From JBCCRH01 sp039208045 (GTDB taxonomy: Bacteria > Bacteroidota > Bacteroidia > Chitinophagales > Saprospiraceae): a stretch of 23,925 nt of DNA. Each line of letters starts with the position of its first letter. The first letter of the stretch is position 1. A program made the position numbers and the translations under genes. The notes beneath the pieces are model-generated. The model was not told the DNA's origin and searched no databases. It saw only the letters and a program-made list of their open reading frames with translations. The stretch spans positions 1 to 23,925 of the forward strand of contig JBCCRH010000032.1 of NCBI GenBank assembly GCA_039208045.1. Reading direction: 5' to 3'. Shown piece after piece: positions 7,195 to 15,400 of this stretch.

Positions 7195-7258
7195 CAAAGC
7201 GGGCTGTGCCGATCGGATTTGCAATCCGATCATTGGGTGGCTTGCGAGGCCACAGCCC
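7136..7258. repeat. REP-like hairpin cluster (GGATT-N3-AATCC family)
   Basis: Two related hairpins are present: GGATT-ACA-AATCC at 7142-7154, and GATCGGATT-TGC-AATCCGATC at 7211-7231 (perfect 9-bp stem, 3-base loop). The second is enclosed by a wider pair GGGCTGTG (7201-7208) and CACAGCCC (7251-7258). Hairpins of the GGATTTGCAATCC type are common extragenic repeats in Bacteroidota genomes. The cluster abuts the point where the nucleotidyltransferase-like frame ends. Confidence 0.55.
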
Positions 7259-7399
7259 CGATGGAAGTGATATGAGGTACTCCAGCAGGCTATACTACTG
7301 CATGCTTAGGCGGGGCTGAACGTCAAGTGAAGACCCGACTAAGGATAGCGGTAGTAGCCTGCTGGAGTAGCGAATACAAGCGGACAGCGGGAATAGCTG
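7253..7399 (+). ncRNA. Candidate structured RNA, resembling the Flavo-1 type
   Basis: An outer stem pairs CAGC (7253-7256) with GCTG (7396-7399) and CCCG (7257-7260) with CGGG (7388-7391), with a four-base bulge. Inside, a perfect 15-bp stem joins 7278-7292 (TACTCCAGCAGGCTA) with 7355-7369, enclosing 62 bases. Conserved-looking unpaired blocks flank the stem: CCCCGATGGAAGTGATAT on the left and ACAAGCGGACAGCGGGAATAG on the right. From memory these blocks recur between genes in many Bacteroidota and resemble the Rfam Flavo-1 motif, but I could not check the name. The strand is inferred from those blocks. The 62-base interior contains another block, ACTAAGGATAGCGG, which may be an insertion of a related element. 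Confidence 0.5.
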
Positions 7400-7404
7400 C
7401 ATCA

Positions 7405-9027
7405 TTATTGCTTCACAAAAGGCTTGGCCGAAATATTCAGCCCCTTATCCAATACTACATAATACAAGCCCGGGCTGAGCCAAGAAACATCGACTTCTTG
7501 CTGCTTGAGGCCAAAGCGCGGCGGCGCAAAGGTACGGCGGAAGAGCTCTTGCCCCAGGGTATTGACGATGCGCAGGGTGAAGTCGTTGAAGCTGGGGGTT
7601 TCGTATTCGATGGTGAGCAAGCTCTGGACGGGGTTGGGGGAGAGTTGCATTACGTCGAGAGTGCCGACGGAGCCGCCACAGGATAGCTGGGCGAGTTCCA
7701 TGGCTTTGAAAGCATTGAGGCGACCCGAAGTGACGGTCAAATCTCGAAGCATATCGAGCTCGTCGACGCTTTCTAAGATGATGTTTCGGATGGAAAGGGC
7801 GGTTTCTTTGGGGTTAGTGAGAGCTTGTTCGGCGAGGGTATCGCAGGGGAGGCTGTAAAGAAGTGCAATGGTGCCTGTGAGGTGCGGAGCCGATGCAGAG
7901 GTGCCGTTGAAGGTGATGTAGGAATCATCGAGGTCTAGCGTGTAAGAGAGGTGCCCCGGCGCGCCTAGGTCAACAGATTTTGAGCCCCAAGAGCAGAACT
8001 GGAATTTTTCATCTTCCTCCGTCGTGTTCAGGGTAGTGATGATAAAATCAGAAGGGCAGGTGGTGGGCATATCGCCAAAGGTATCGACATTGTATTCATC
8101 ATTGTCGCTACCTACACCAGTTAGGATTCCTTCGTCGCCCATCAGGTCATACATACCCCCCCAGATTGGTTGTTCATTACATCGAGTGCGACCCACACCA
8201 AAGGAAGCATTAGTAGCTACCACAAAGGCTCCCTCGACACCCATACTTTCATTGTATTTGCGGCGAAGCTCCAAGACATAGTCATACGCCTCGATGATAT
8301 CGGATACAAATTCAATGGTTAGTGGAATCATTTTAATATTCCAATTGACGCCAGTGACGCCGATCTCATTATTGCCTTTAGCTCCCAAGATACCCATCAC
8401 GCTCAGGCCATGATCATCGCGGACAGGAGTGGGGCTATCATCTCTAAAATTCCATCCTGTCATATCATCCACATAGCCATTTTGGTCATTATCGATGCCA
8501 TCGTTGGGAATCTCACCGCCATTGCGCCATAGGTTAGGCAGTAAATCTTCATGCTCCAATTCGAAACCAGTATCGAGCACTGCCACTACGATGGTATCGC
8601 CTCGGGCAGTGACGCCACCGGTAGTGATATTCCAAACTTCAGGCAGGCCAATTTTTTCAAAACCCCATTGGCGATCATAGTTATCATCGTTCGGCAGGCG
8701 GCGCTTTTGAATAGCAGCATTCCACTGCGCAGCCAGCAATTGTGGCTGATCGTAGAGGGCATCTATAATATCGTTAATGGCCCAGCCTTCGGGATCAAAC
8801 TGCAGCAAGTGCATATTGTGGCGTTTACTCAGCACCTTATCATGCTCAAAGAGTGGCAGATTAGTGCGCTGGTTAGCCAGAATTTGTAAAAAAACGTCCG
8901 CAGAAACGCTAGGGTCTAGCTGGACAATTACTTGACCTGGAATAGCATGCGATTGGCTGTGCAAGCGGCCATTATTAAGCAATAAAAAAGCAACAAGTGT
9001 AAGTACTGGTAAAAATTTCATCTTCAT
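7405..9027 (-). CDS. Secreted subtilisin-like (S8) serine protease with T9SS sorting domain
   Basis: A 540-residue preproprotein. A signal peptide (residues 1 to about 25) is followed by an inhibitor-like propeptide (about 28-108) and the S8 catalytic domain (about 115-455). The triad is Asp152 in AVLDTGFE, His206 in DDHGLSVMG and Ser377 in FNGTSASAPH. An Asn at about 309 (GSDND) may serve the oxyanion hole. An acidic NDGIDNDQNG stretch (about 175-184) is typical of calcium sites in Bacteroidota subtilases. The C-terminal ~80 residues (SPNPV... LYYVVL...KPFVKQ) form a type A T9SS sorting domain, so the enzyme is predicted to be exported through the outer membrane and released or surface-attached. 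Four cysteines beyond the signal peptide region are visible in the catalytic half and could form disulfides. It is apparently transcribed alone. Confidence 0.93.
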   Translation of the reverse strand: MKMKFLPVLTLVAFLLLNNGRLHSQSHAIPGQVIVQLDPSVSADVFLQILANQRTNLPLFEHDKVLSKRHNMHLLQFDPEGWAINDIIDALYDQPQLLAAQWNAAIQKRRLPNDDNYDRQWGFEKIGLPEVWNITTGGVTARGDTIVVAVLDTGFELEHEDLLPNLWRNGGEIPNDGIDNDQNGYVDDMTGWNFRDDSPTPVRDDHGLSVMGILGAKGNNEIGVTGVNWNIKMIPLTIEFVSDIIEAYDYVLELRRKYNESMGVEGAFVVATNASFGVGRTRCNEQPIWGGMYDLMGDEGILTGVGSDNDEYNVDTFGDMPTTCPSDFIITTLNTTEEDEKFQFCSWGSKSVDLGAPGHLSYTLDLDDSYITFNGTSASAPHLTGTIALLYSLPCDTLAEQALTNPKETALSIRNIILESVDELDMLRDLTVTSGRLNAFKAMELAQLSCGGSVGTLDVMQLSPNPVQSLLTIEYETPSFNDFTLRIVNTLGQELFRRTFAPPRFGLKQQEVDVSWLSPGLYYVVLDKGLNISAKPFVKQ

Positions 9028-9141
9028 GGTGTAGTTATTTAAGATACTACTTGGTGGTCAACAAAAAGTGTTCCAAAAATTAAAATAAATTATAATGTGT
9101 GTGCTTCGGAGTCGAATATTGGAAAGATAGGGCAGGGTAAT

Positions 9142-9942
9142 CTACAATGCTAAAGCTTTTCGCAAATTAGAAAAATATGCAGGGGCGTGCAAGAGGCGGC
9201 TCCCATACCAAGAGAAGAGTTCGCCATCAACTAAGCGAATGACGGATTGAGGACATATCGCTTGCAGTTCCTGGATATGTTTGTCTTTGAAGGGAAAGGG
9301 CTCGGAAGAGAGGAGCAAATAGGGTGGGGCGGCCGCGGCGAGTTGCGATGCGGTGATGGCGGGGTAGCGCGTGAGGTGGCCAAATACGTTGCGAAAACCG
9401 GCTTGCGCCAATAGGTGGTTGATAAAGGTATCACTAGCTGCTACCATATAGGGCTTTCGCCAAATGAAGTAGGCACAGTCGATAGGGTGGGCCTGATAGG
9501 GGCGTAAGCTAGCAAAGTTTGCTTGAATTTGATCCGCTAGGGCTTCGGCTTTGGCGCTAGTATGGGTAATCTCGCCGAGCTGACGAATCATCTCCAGGGC
9601 AGCGGATAAGTCGGCAATATCACTCATCCACACGGGAAATTCTTGCATGAGGAGTTCAAGCTCTTCCTTGGTATTTTCTTCTTTGTTGCCAATAATGAGG
9701 TCGGGTTGTAGAGCACGGATTTGGTCTAGTTTTAGCTTTTTAGTGCCGCCGATTTTGGGTATGTTTTGTACGGTGGGTTTGGGATGGACACAAAATTTGG
9801 TGCGGCCTACTACTGCATGTGCGAGGCCCAGGTCGAGTAGGAGTTCTGTTTGGGAGGGGACTAGGGAGATGATGCGGTTTGGGGGGGTGGTGAGTTGGAT
9901 GGCTCTTCCCATTTGATCATGAATAGTGCTTGGGTGTTTCAT
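9142..9942 (-). CDS. BtuF/TroA-fold metal or cobalamin-binding protein, no signal peptide
   Basis: A 266-residue protein of the helical-backbone metal receptor (Peripla_BP_2) type. Typical features are 'NRIISLVPSQTELLLDLGL' near the N-terminus, 'VGRTKFCVHP' and 'GGTKKLKLDQIRALQPDLIIGNKEEN' in the first lobe, then a linking helix and 'CAYFIWRKPYMVAASDTFINHLLAQAGFRNV' in the second lobe. This lay-out matches BtuF-like cobalamin or corrinoid binding proteins. It lacks a signal peptide or lipobox at the annotated ATG, and no upstream in-frame extension supplies one, so it is predicted to be cytoplasmic. No ABC permease or ATPase gene is adjacent. The ligand is therefore uncertain. Confidence 0.8.
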   Translation of the reverse strand: MKHPSTIHDQMGRAIQLTTPPNRIISLVPSQTELLLDLGLAHAVVGRTKFCVHPKPTVQNIPKIGGTKKLKLDQIRALQPDLIIGNKEENTKEELELLMQEFPVWMSDIADLSAALEMIRQLGEITHTSAKAEALADQIQANFASLRPYQAHPIDCAYFIWRKPYMVAASDTFINHLLAQAGFRNVFGHLTRYPAITASQLAAAAPPYLLLSSEPFPFKDKHIQELQAICPQSVIRLVDGELFSWYGSRLLHAPAYFSNLRKALAL

Positions 9943-10012
9943 TTTATGTCTTCTTGTCTAATGCTTGTGTTGCTTATAGATTGTCGTCATCCTGTGGCAT
10001 TGCCTTCGGCGA

Positions 10013-10116
10013 GTTCCTTTTTCAGTCGATAAAAAGGAACCAACTCCGATAAGTATCGGAGCGGCAAATTTAAGGCTTTCGCGCGAAGCTGGCACCCGCA
10101 CCCTCCAAATTTGCCG
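10013..10116. repeat. Structured extragenic element with three perfect hairpins
   Basis: Three consecutive perfect inverted repeats lie in about 100 bases: GTTCCTTTTT/AAAAAGGAAC (10013-10022 with 10031-10040, loop 8), CTCCGATA/TATCGGAG (10044-10051 with 10054-10061, loop 2), and CGGCAAATTT/AAATTTGCCG (10062-10071 with 10107-10116), whose interior holds a fourth imperfect hairpin GCTTTCGCGCGAAGC (10075-10089). It lies between the stop of the aminotransferase gene and the start of the BtuF-like gene on the minus strand. It may serve as the aminotransferase operon terminator, or be a dispersed repeat element. No coding potential was seen. Confidence 0.6.
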
Positions 10117-10140
10117 ATCCTGTCCCGCTCTTACTTATTC

Positions 10141-11040
10141 CTAAAACGGCAAGGGAGTGCCTGCTGTTTTGGTTTGTGCTTCGAAAAGGGTGTTGATTTT
10201 AGCTAGGATGGCTTGGCCGGAACGGTTGATGATGGTGCGGCCATCGATGGCGCCTACGCGGGTGAGTTCGCCCATGGTGCCTGTAGTGAATACTTCGTCG
10301 GCAGTGTAGAACTCGGTGACGGAGAGGTTTTTTTCTTGGATGGGGATGTGATTTTCAGTGCAGAGTTGGATGATGAGGCGGCGGGTAATGCCGGGGAGGC
10401 AGCTATCGGCGTGTGGGGTGAAGACCTTGCCGCTGCGGATGCAGAATACATTGACGCCATTGGCTTCGGAGACGAAGCCATCTTTGTCGAGCATGAGGCC
10501 GGCATCGGCGCCTGCGTGGTTGGCTTCTATTTTAGCTAGGATATTGTTGAGGAGGTTATTGTGGTGGATTTTGGAATCTAGGTGCATGGGGGAGTTGCGC
10601 CGTACAGAGGAGGTGATGAGGGTAATTTCTGGTGGATAAACTGGTGGTTTCCATTCGGGGAGGATGATGAGGGTGGGCCCAAATTGGTTGAGGCGGGGGT
10701 CCATGCCGGAGGTGATCTTGAGGCCACGGGTTAGGGTGAGGCGGATGTGTACGCCATCGCGCATTTGGTTGGCTTCTAGGGTCTGGAAGAGGGCTTTTTT
10801 GATGTGTTCATTCGTTGGAATATCTTGAAAGGCGAGCGCATGGGCGGAGTGTTGCAGGCGCTCTAGGTGGTGCTCTAGGCAAAAAACACGCCCATCGTAC
10901 ACGCGGAGGCCTTCCCAAACGGCATCGCCGCCTTGTACTACACTATCAAACACCGAGACTTTGGCCTCCGCCCTGGGTAGGAGCTGCCCATCTATATAAA
11001 CGAGAATATTTTCGTTTTTTGAATTGAATTGCTGTAACAT
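10141..11040 (-). CDS. PLP-dependent class IV aminotransferase (BCAT/DAAT-like)
   Basis: A 299-residue protein of fold-type IV, close to the family's usual length. Key parts are 'IDGQLLPRAEAKVSVFD' and 'GDAVWEGLRVYDGRVFCLEHHLERL' in the small domain, the catalytic Lys157 in DSKIHHNNLL, Glu192 in SEANGVNVF (binds the PLP pyridine nitrogen), and 'TTGTMGELTRV' in the phosphate-binding turn. It probably transfers amino groups between 2-oxoglutarate and a branched-chain or other hydrophobic amino acid; a D-amino acid aminotransferase or aminodeoxychorismate lyase role cannot be excluded. It starts 7 bases after the sulfotransferase-like gene, so the two are co-transcribed. Annotated ilvE-like rather than ilvE because substrate residues cannot be judged reliably. 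Confidence 0.88.
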   Translation of the reverse strand: MLQQFNSKNENILVYIDGQLLPRAEAKVSVFDSVVQGGDAVWEGLRVYDGRVFCLEHHLERLQHSAHALAFQDIPTNEHIKKALFQTLEANQMRDGVHIRLTLTRGLKITSGMDPRLNQFGPTLIILPEWKPPVYPPEITLITSSVRRNSPMHLDSKIHHNNLLNNILAKIEANHAGADAGLMLDKDGFVSEANGVNVFCIRSGKVFTPHADSCLPGITRRLIIQLCTENHIPIQEKNLSVTEFYTADEVFTTGTMGELTRVGAIDGRTIINRSGQAILAKINTLFEAQTKTAGTPLPF

Positions 11041-11047
11041 CAGGACT

Positions 11048-11767
11048 TTATTTTAACACATGATTCAAAAGGGTTTCGTAGTACGGCTGGCACTGTACGG
11101 CTAGTTCTTCGAGGTGGGGGGGGAGTTCTACGGAGCGTGGTACGTAAGGCTTAAAGCCAGTGGAGCGATGGACATTGTGGTACCAATAGGGCGCCCAAAC
11201 ACCATCTTCAGGTCGGGCGCCTGCGGGCCAGGAGAGCATGCTCTCTTGAAAGGGAATATCTAGTCGGTCACATAGCTTTTGCAAAATATGTTTGGGGTCT
11301 TGCAGCAGAATACTAGTTTCGATAATGGCCGTGAGTCGTCCCCATGCTTGGAGCTTTTGGAACAGCTCAAATTGCTGTTGGACGCCTACATCTTGCATGT
11401 TAGGGTAGGGGCGTACTTTGGCATATGAGTTGATAATAGCTCGTGGGTCTCGGATGAGCATAATATTAGCCATCTGCTTCAAAAAGCGATCGTCTAGCTT
11501 GATGAGGTGGTGGGTCATTTGTTTGAAAAACAAAACAGGGGTGGTAGAAGGCCCCAACAATACATCTTGCACGACTTGGTTGCCATCTGCATTTTGGCTA
11601 GCCAAAATAGCTTCTTGCCCCGGGTGCTGCACACCTGAAACGTCAAGGTAATGGGCATAGAGTGGCTCGTCTACTACAGTGGCATCAGAACGTTGCGCAA
11701 AAGCGTACATAAATGCGGTAGAGATATTGCGCGGACTCGACCACAAATTGATCCGAAGGATTTCCAT
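11048..11767 (-). CDS. Sulfotransferase-fold P-loop protein paired with an aminotransferase
   Basis: A 239-residue cytoplasmic protein. The N-terminus 'INLWSSPRNISTAFMYAF' is the 5'-phosphosulfate-binding loop of sulfotransferase-like proteins (S10-S11-P-R-N-I-S-T). 'LIRDPRAIINSYAKV' (residues 104-118) matches the 3'-phosphate-binding motif (Arg106, Ser114). These support a PAPS-type nucleotide site. It heads a two-gene unit with the class IV aminotransferase 7 bases downstream. From memory, plant BCAT-like proteins carry a comparable sulfotransferase-like domain fused to a class IV aminotransferase, which suggests the two bacterial proteins work together. No sulfated product can be named. 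The start at 11767 gives the P-loop near the N-terminus as expected. Confidence 0.8.
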   Translation of the reverse strand: MEILRINLWSSPRNISTAFMYAFAQRSDATVVDEPLYAHYLDVSGVQHPGQEAILASQNADGNQVVQDVLLGPSTTPVLFFKQMTHHLIKLDDRFLKQMANIMLIRDPRAIINSYAKVRPYPNMQDVGVQQQFELFQKLQAWGRLTAIIETSILLQDPKHILQKLCDRLDIPFQESMLSWPAGARPEDGVWAPYWYHNVHRSTGFKPYVPRSVELPPHLEELAVQCQPYYETLLNHVLK

Positions 11768-11784
11768 AGGTCAGGCAAAAAGAA

Positions 11785-11812
11785 AAGGCTTTGTCTTTTG
11801 TTACAAAGCCTT
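11785..11812 (-). terminator. Terminator of the DUF1508 gene
   Basis: AAGGCTTTGT (11785-11794) pairs perfectly with ACAAAGCCTT (11803-11812) across an 8-base loop. On the minus strand the stem is followed by TTCTTTTTG. It lies 34 bases past the stop of the DUF1508 gene and 18 bases before the start codon of the sulfotransferase-like gene, so the downstream operon must have its own promoter in or near this stretch or rely on read-through. Confidence 0.8.
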
Positions 11813-11845
11813 AAAATGCTGTTTTTTTGAATCTAAGTCAAATAC

Positions 11846-12184
11846 TTATTCTGCTACCGTCAGGTCTACTACACTGGCTTCGTGGGCGATACGTTTTACG
11901 GCATCGATACCATTTTCCATACCCGCCTTAGCTGCATACATTTGGCTGCTGCCAACGATTTGCTTATTCATTGCCAAAAGGTTGAAGTGGAATTTGCCAT
12001 TAGCTGCTTCTTTGCGCTCATAGCATTCATCGTTAGTGGCATTTTTCTTTACCGATTCGATACCATTTTTGCAGCCCGCCTTATTGGCGTAAGCCTGACT
12101 AGCGAGTACAATTTGACCGTTATTAGCCTTTAGGCGAAAATAAAACTTGTCGTTTTTGTCGCTTTTGAAGATTTCAAATTTCAT
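11846..12184 (-). CDS. DUF1508 (UPF0339, YegP-like) protein with two repeats
   Basis: A 112-residue protein made of two tandem ~50-residue DUF1508 units: the first (about 1-49) with FEIFKSDKNDKFYFRLKANNGQ, VLASQAYANKAGCKNGIESV, and the second (about 53-100) with FHFNLLAMNKQIVGSSQMYAAKAGMENGIDAV. Each unit has the family's K-x-F-x-F-x-L core followed by 'S-x-x-Y-x-x-K-x-G-x-x-N-G-I'. DUF1508 proteins are small alpha/beta proteins found widely in bacteria, with no firmly established function. No signal peptide. The gene is monocistronic, bounded by its own terminator (11785-11812), and its leader carries duplicated hairpin-forming sequence (12222-12314). Confidence 0.92.
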   Translation of the reverse strand: MKFEIFKSDKNDKFYFRLKANNGQIVLASQAYANKAGCKNGIESVKKNATNDECYERKEAANGKFHFNLLAMNKQIVGSSQMYAAKAGMENGIDAVKRIAHEASVVDLTVAE

Positions 12185-12221
12185 GAAAAATAATTGAATT
12201 AAGTTGATTTATACGTGACGC

Positions 12222-12314
12222 AAAGTGGTTTGCCTAATCGTAAACCACTTTGGTGCAGTATATACTGATATTAACGTGGTATTGCCATAGGCAAACCACT
12301 TAATCGTCAGTATA
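12222..12314 (-). promoter_or_regulatory. Duplicated motif and alternative hairpins upstream of DUF1508
   Basis: The motif AAACCACTT-N5/6-CAGTATA (plus-strand reading) occurs twice, at 12242-12262 and 12293-12314. The first copy also forms a perfect 10-bp hairpin with AAAGTGGTTT at 12222-12231. The arm 12223-12234 (AAGTGGTTTGCC) can instead pair perfectly over 12 bp with 12290-12301, so two mutually exclusive structures are possible. A 12-base palindrome CAGTATATACTG lies at 12256-12267. All lie 38-130 bases upstream of the DUF1508 start, so this may be a pair of operators or a leader-RNA switch. Confidence 0.45.
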
Positions 12315-12358
12315 GCTTACTCAATAAAGGTATAAAAAAACTGGAGGGAAGCAAAAAA

Positions 12359-12405
12359 AAGGCACTGTCTCCAACTGAGAACGCTCAGAATGAGGACAGT
12401 GCCTT
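12359..12405 (-). terminator. Rho-independent terminator of the giant surface-protein gene
   Basis: AAGGCACTGTC (12359-12369) pairs over 11 bp with GACAGTGCCTT (12395-12405), with an inner stem CTGAG-AACG-CTCAG at 12375-12388. On the minus strand the stem runs directly into eight T (the A-run at 12353-12360). It lies 24 bases past the stop codon of the 12429-19862 gene. Confidence 0.92.
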
Positions 12406-12428
12406 GTGTTAGCGGCCAAAGTGCCGAT

Positions 12429-15400
12429 CTATTTTACAATCGTAAGGTCTCCTCTTATGATCTCTCCTTCGGCAATATTCAAGCGAAGGATGTAGTAATA
12501 TGTACCTTCTGGTAACTCATTTCCATCATCGCTGATGCCCATAAAATCATTGAGGTAAGGCTTCGCCTGGAAGACGATATCCCCCCAACGATTGAAGATG
12601 ATCATCTCATTATCTGGAAACTGGTCAGGATTTAGCAAGAGCTGATCGAATACAAATGTATCGTTCACACCATCATCATTCATGGTGATACCGTTCGGAA
12701 TGTTGAACTCGATCTCTGCTTCTGGTACTTCAATTTGTACTAAACCTTCATCGCACAGATTTGGGCAAATATCACTACACAACTCATAGGTGAACTCGGT
12801 ATCTCCAAATTGACCTAGCTTAATGGTGTAGATGGATTGACCTGTTGTTTCATTAAAATCTAGCTCTCCAAAACTTGGCTGGCTAATCAGGCGCAGGTTA
12901 AATCCACCGCCTACTACTACATCGTTATCGGTTACATTAAACTCAGCCACTTCTTGTTCCTCCGCAAGCGTCACCAGATCGCTACTCGCTGTCGGTGATT
13001 CTGCTAAAGTAACAATTAGCGTATCCGTGCTGTAGTTTTCACACCCTTCTGCGCTTAGCGTAAAGGTAAAGACATTAGCACCAGGTGATAAGTTAGAAAC
13101 AAAAGTACTGCTACTCATGGCGTCTTCAATAAATGCTCCGCCACTCTCTGCACGCCACGCACCAGTCGCACCGGCAGGAATATCAGCGAATAGCATGGTG
13201 CTATCTTCACAAATTCCTTCATCAGGGCCCAGATCAGCTAATGGCAGGTCAACTTCTAGGGTAACAACCACCGTATCTGTTGCTTCACATGCGTTATCGG
13301 TATCCGTTACTAGTAGCACGAAAGTACCCGCTGCATCAATTCCTGTACTCGCCTGAGTAGGCTCTGTAAGGTTGGCAGCACCGTCTAGTACTGTCCATTG
13401 GTAAGTAATGTTATCTCCTTGCGAAGAGCTACTACCGTCTAGTAAGGTACCATCAGGGCCACAGCCAATAGTTTGGCTAGGAGCGCCTGCTTCGGCCGTT
13501 GGGAAATTCATATCATCTTCTACAATAACCGTTATGGTACTATCACAACCATTATCAGCACGTCTAATCAATAGTTCGTACGTACCCGCCTGAGCTACCG
13601 TAGTTACTAAGGCATTATTGGGTGAAGGATCATCTACATCTACCCCTGTCCAGAGAATCTCTGCAAAATCAGCGGTATTACCAGATGCAGTACCATCTAA
13701 GGAAACAGGCTCCATATCACAACCGATAGGATCGGCATCTAGCACACTTGGTGTGGGAGGTACGGTGTTCTCATTCACCTCGTTCACTACGATTGTTTCA
13801 CAATTATTACCCTGATCAGTAATCGTGAGTCGGTAATTACCACCCTCCACTACTTCAACAGCCGCTTGATCTTTGATATCGTCGACAAAAGCATCGTCAT
13901 TATCTTGGATACCCTCCCAAGAGAAGGTCAAGACTCCATTGTTCATACTATTAGCCATCGAGGCAGAAGCATTAAGTGCAATAGAGTCATTCACGCAAGT
14001 GAGTTCTTCTACTGCTGCTAGGTCAGCCGTTGGTGCAATAGTATCTTGCCCTACGGTGACGGTAGTCATCGCCGAACAGTCTCCTAATACGCTGTTGAGG
14101 CTGATATTTACACTGTAAGTGCCTGGCTCCAAGGCTTGTACGACAAATTGATTGCCAGTGGCAACTGGGTCAGCACCTCCTGATTCATTGAGCCATTCGA
14201 TTGTTTCTAGATTATCGGTACCTATTCCAGAAGGTGTAGCATCTATCAATACAAATGGCTCCTCTGCACAAGTAAAGGTATCTATAGGGGCAAAGGTCAG
14301 CTCCGGTGTTTCTGGATTAGCCAATACCTCAAAGGTATCTACTGTTGTACAGGCAGTGATAATTGGATTGGTAGAAAGTATTAACTGATACGTACCTGGT
14401 GCATCAACAGACGCTTCCAGATCATCCGGTGTGATAGTTCCTCCTTCAACAGTTGTCCAATTAGAAGTAAGCGTACCGTTGCCGGTAGATTGTGTGGCAT
14501 CCAGCATGATAGCACTGGTGAAGCAAGTGAAGGTGTCCGGTTCCATTGCAACGATCTCTGGAGCTTGGAAGTCGCCAGGGATTTCTACTGTTGTTCTAAT
14601 TAGACACTCTGGTATGTCAGGATTTGTTACCACTGTTAGTTGATACGTACCGGCACTATCGGCCTGGGCCGTTAAATCCGTACTGATGATATTACCTGCA
14701 CCAAAAGAAAGCCATTCCGCCTCAAAATCACCTGCTATGATCGACGCAGTAGCATCTAAGTCCACTGTTGTAGAAGAACAGAAGAAGGTATCTGGTTGAT
14801 TAACAATTAATTCTGGTACCACATAATTTTCTTCTACTGTAATCGTATCCATAGCGGTACATCCTGTAACGCTATTGGTTACTTCTAGCGCATAAGTACC
14901 CACTAATGAGGTCTCGTATTGGATCACATCCGCTAAACTATCTTGTACAAAAGGTAGTACTTGTGACCACTTAAGGTCGAATAATGGCCCTGAAGAGGAG
15001 CCATTTCCACTCAAGGTTACCGTAGTTTCTTCGCAAGTAATAAATACGGAATCAACCATATCCATTTGGATCACAGCAAGCGGTGTAATGGTATCTTGTA
15101 CTACCTCAACATCCACGGTAGCACCACACTCTGATATGGGGTCAATCACCTCAATCTGATACATTCCACCTGCGTCAAGGGTAATGATAGAGTCTGTTTC
15201 GCCCATAATCGCCTGCGCCATGCCCATTTCATCCACCAAGAACCATTGATAATCATAGTTATCAGCAGGGGAAGGAACAACCGAGACGCTGGTCTCCTCC
15301 ACTATACAAGATAGATTTTCCGTTTGGTCAATCATAAGTGTGGGTAATTCTTCTCTCAGGTCGGTAATAAAGCCTACGTCTATAGCTGTACAGCCATTGG

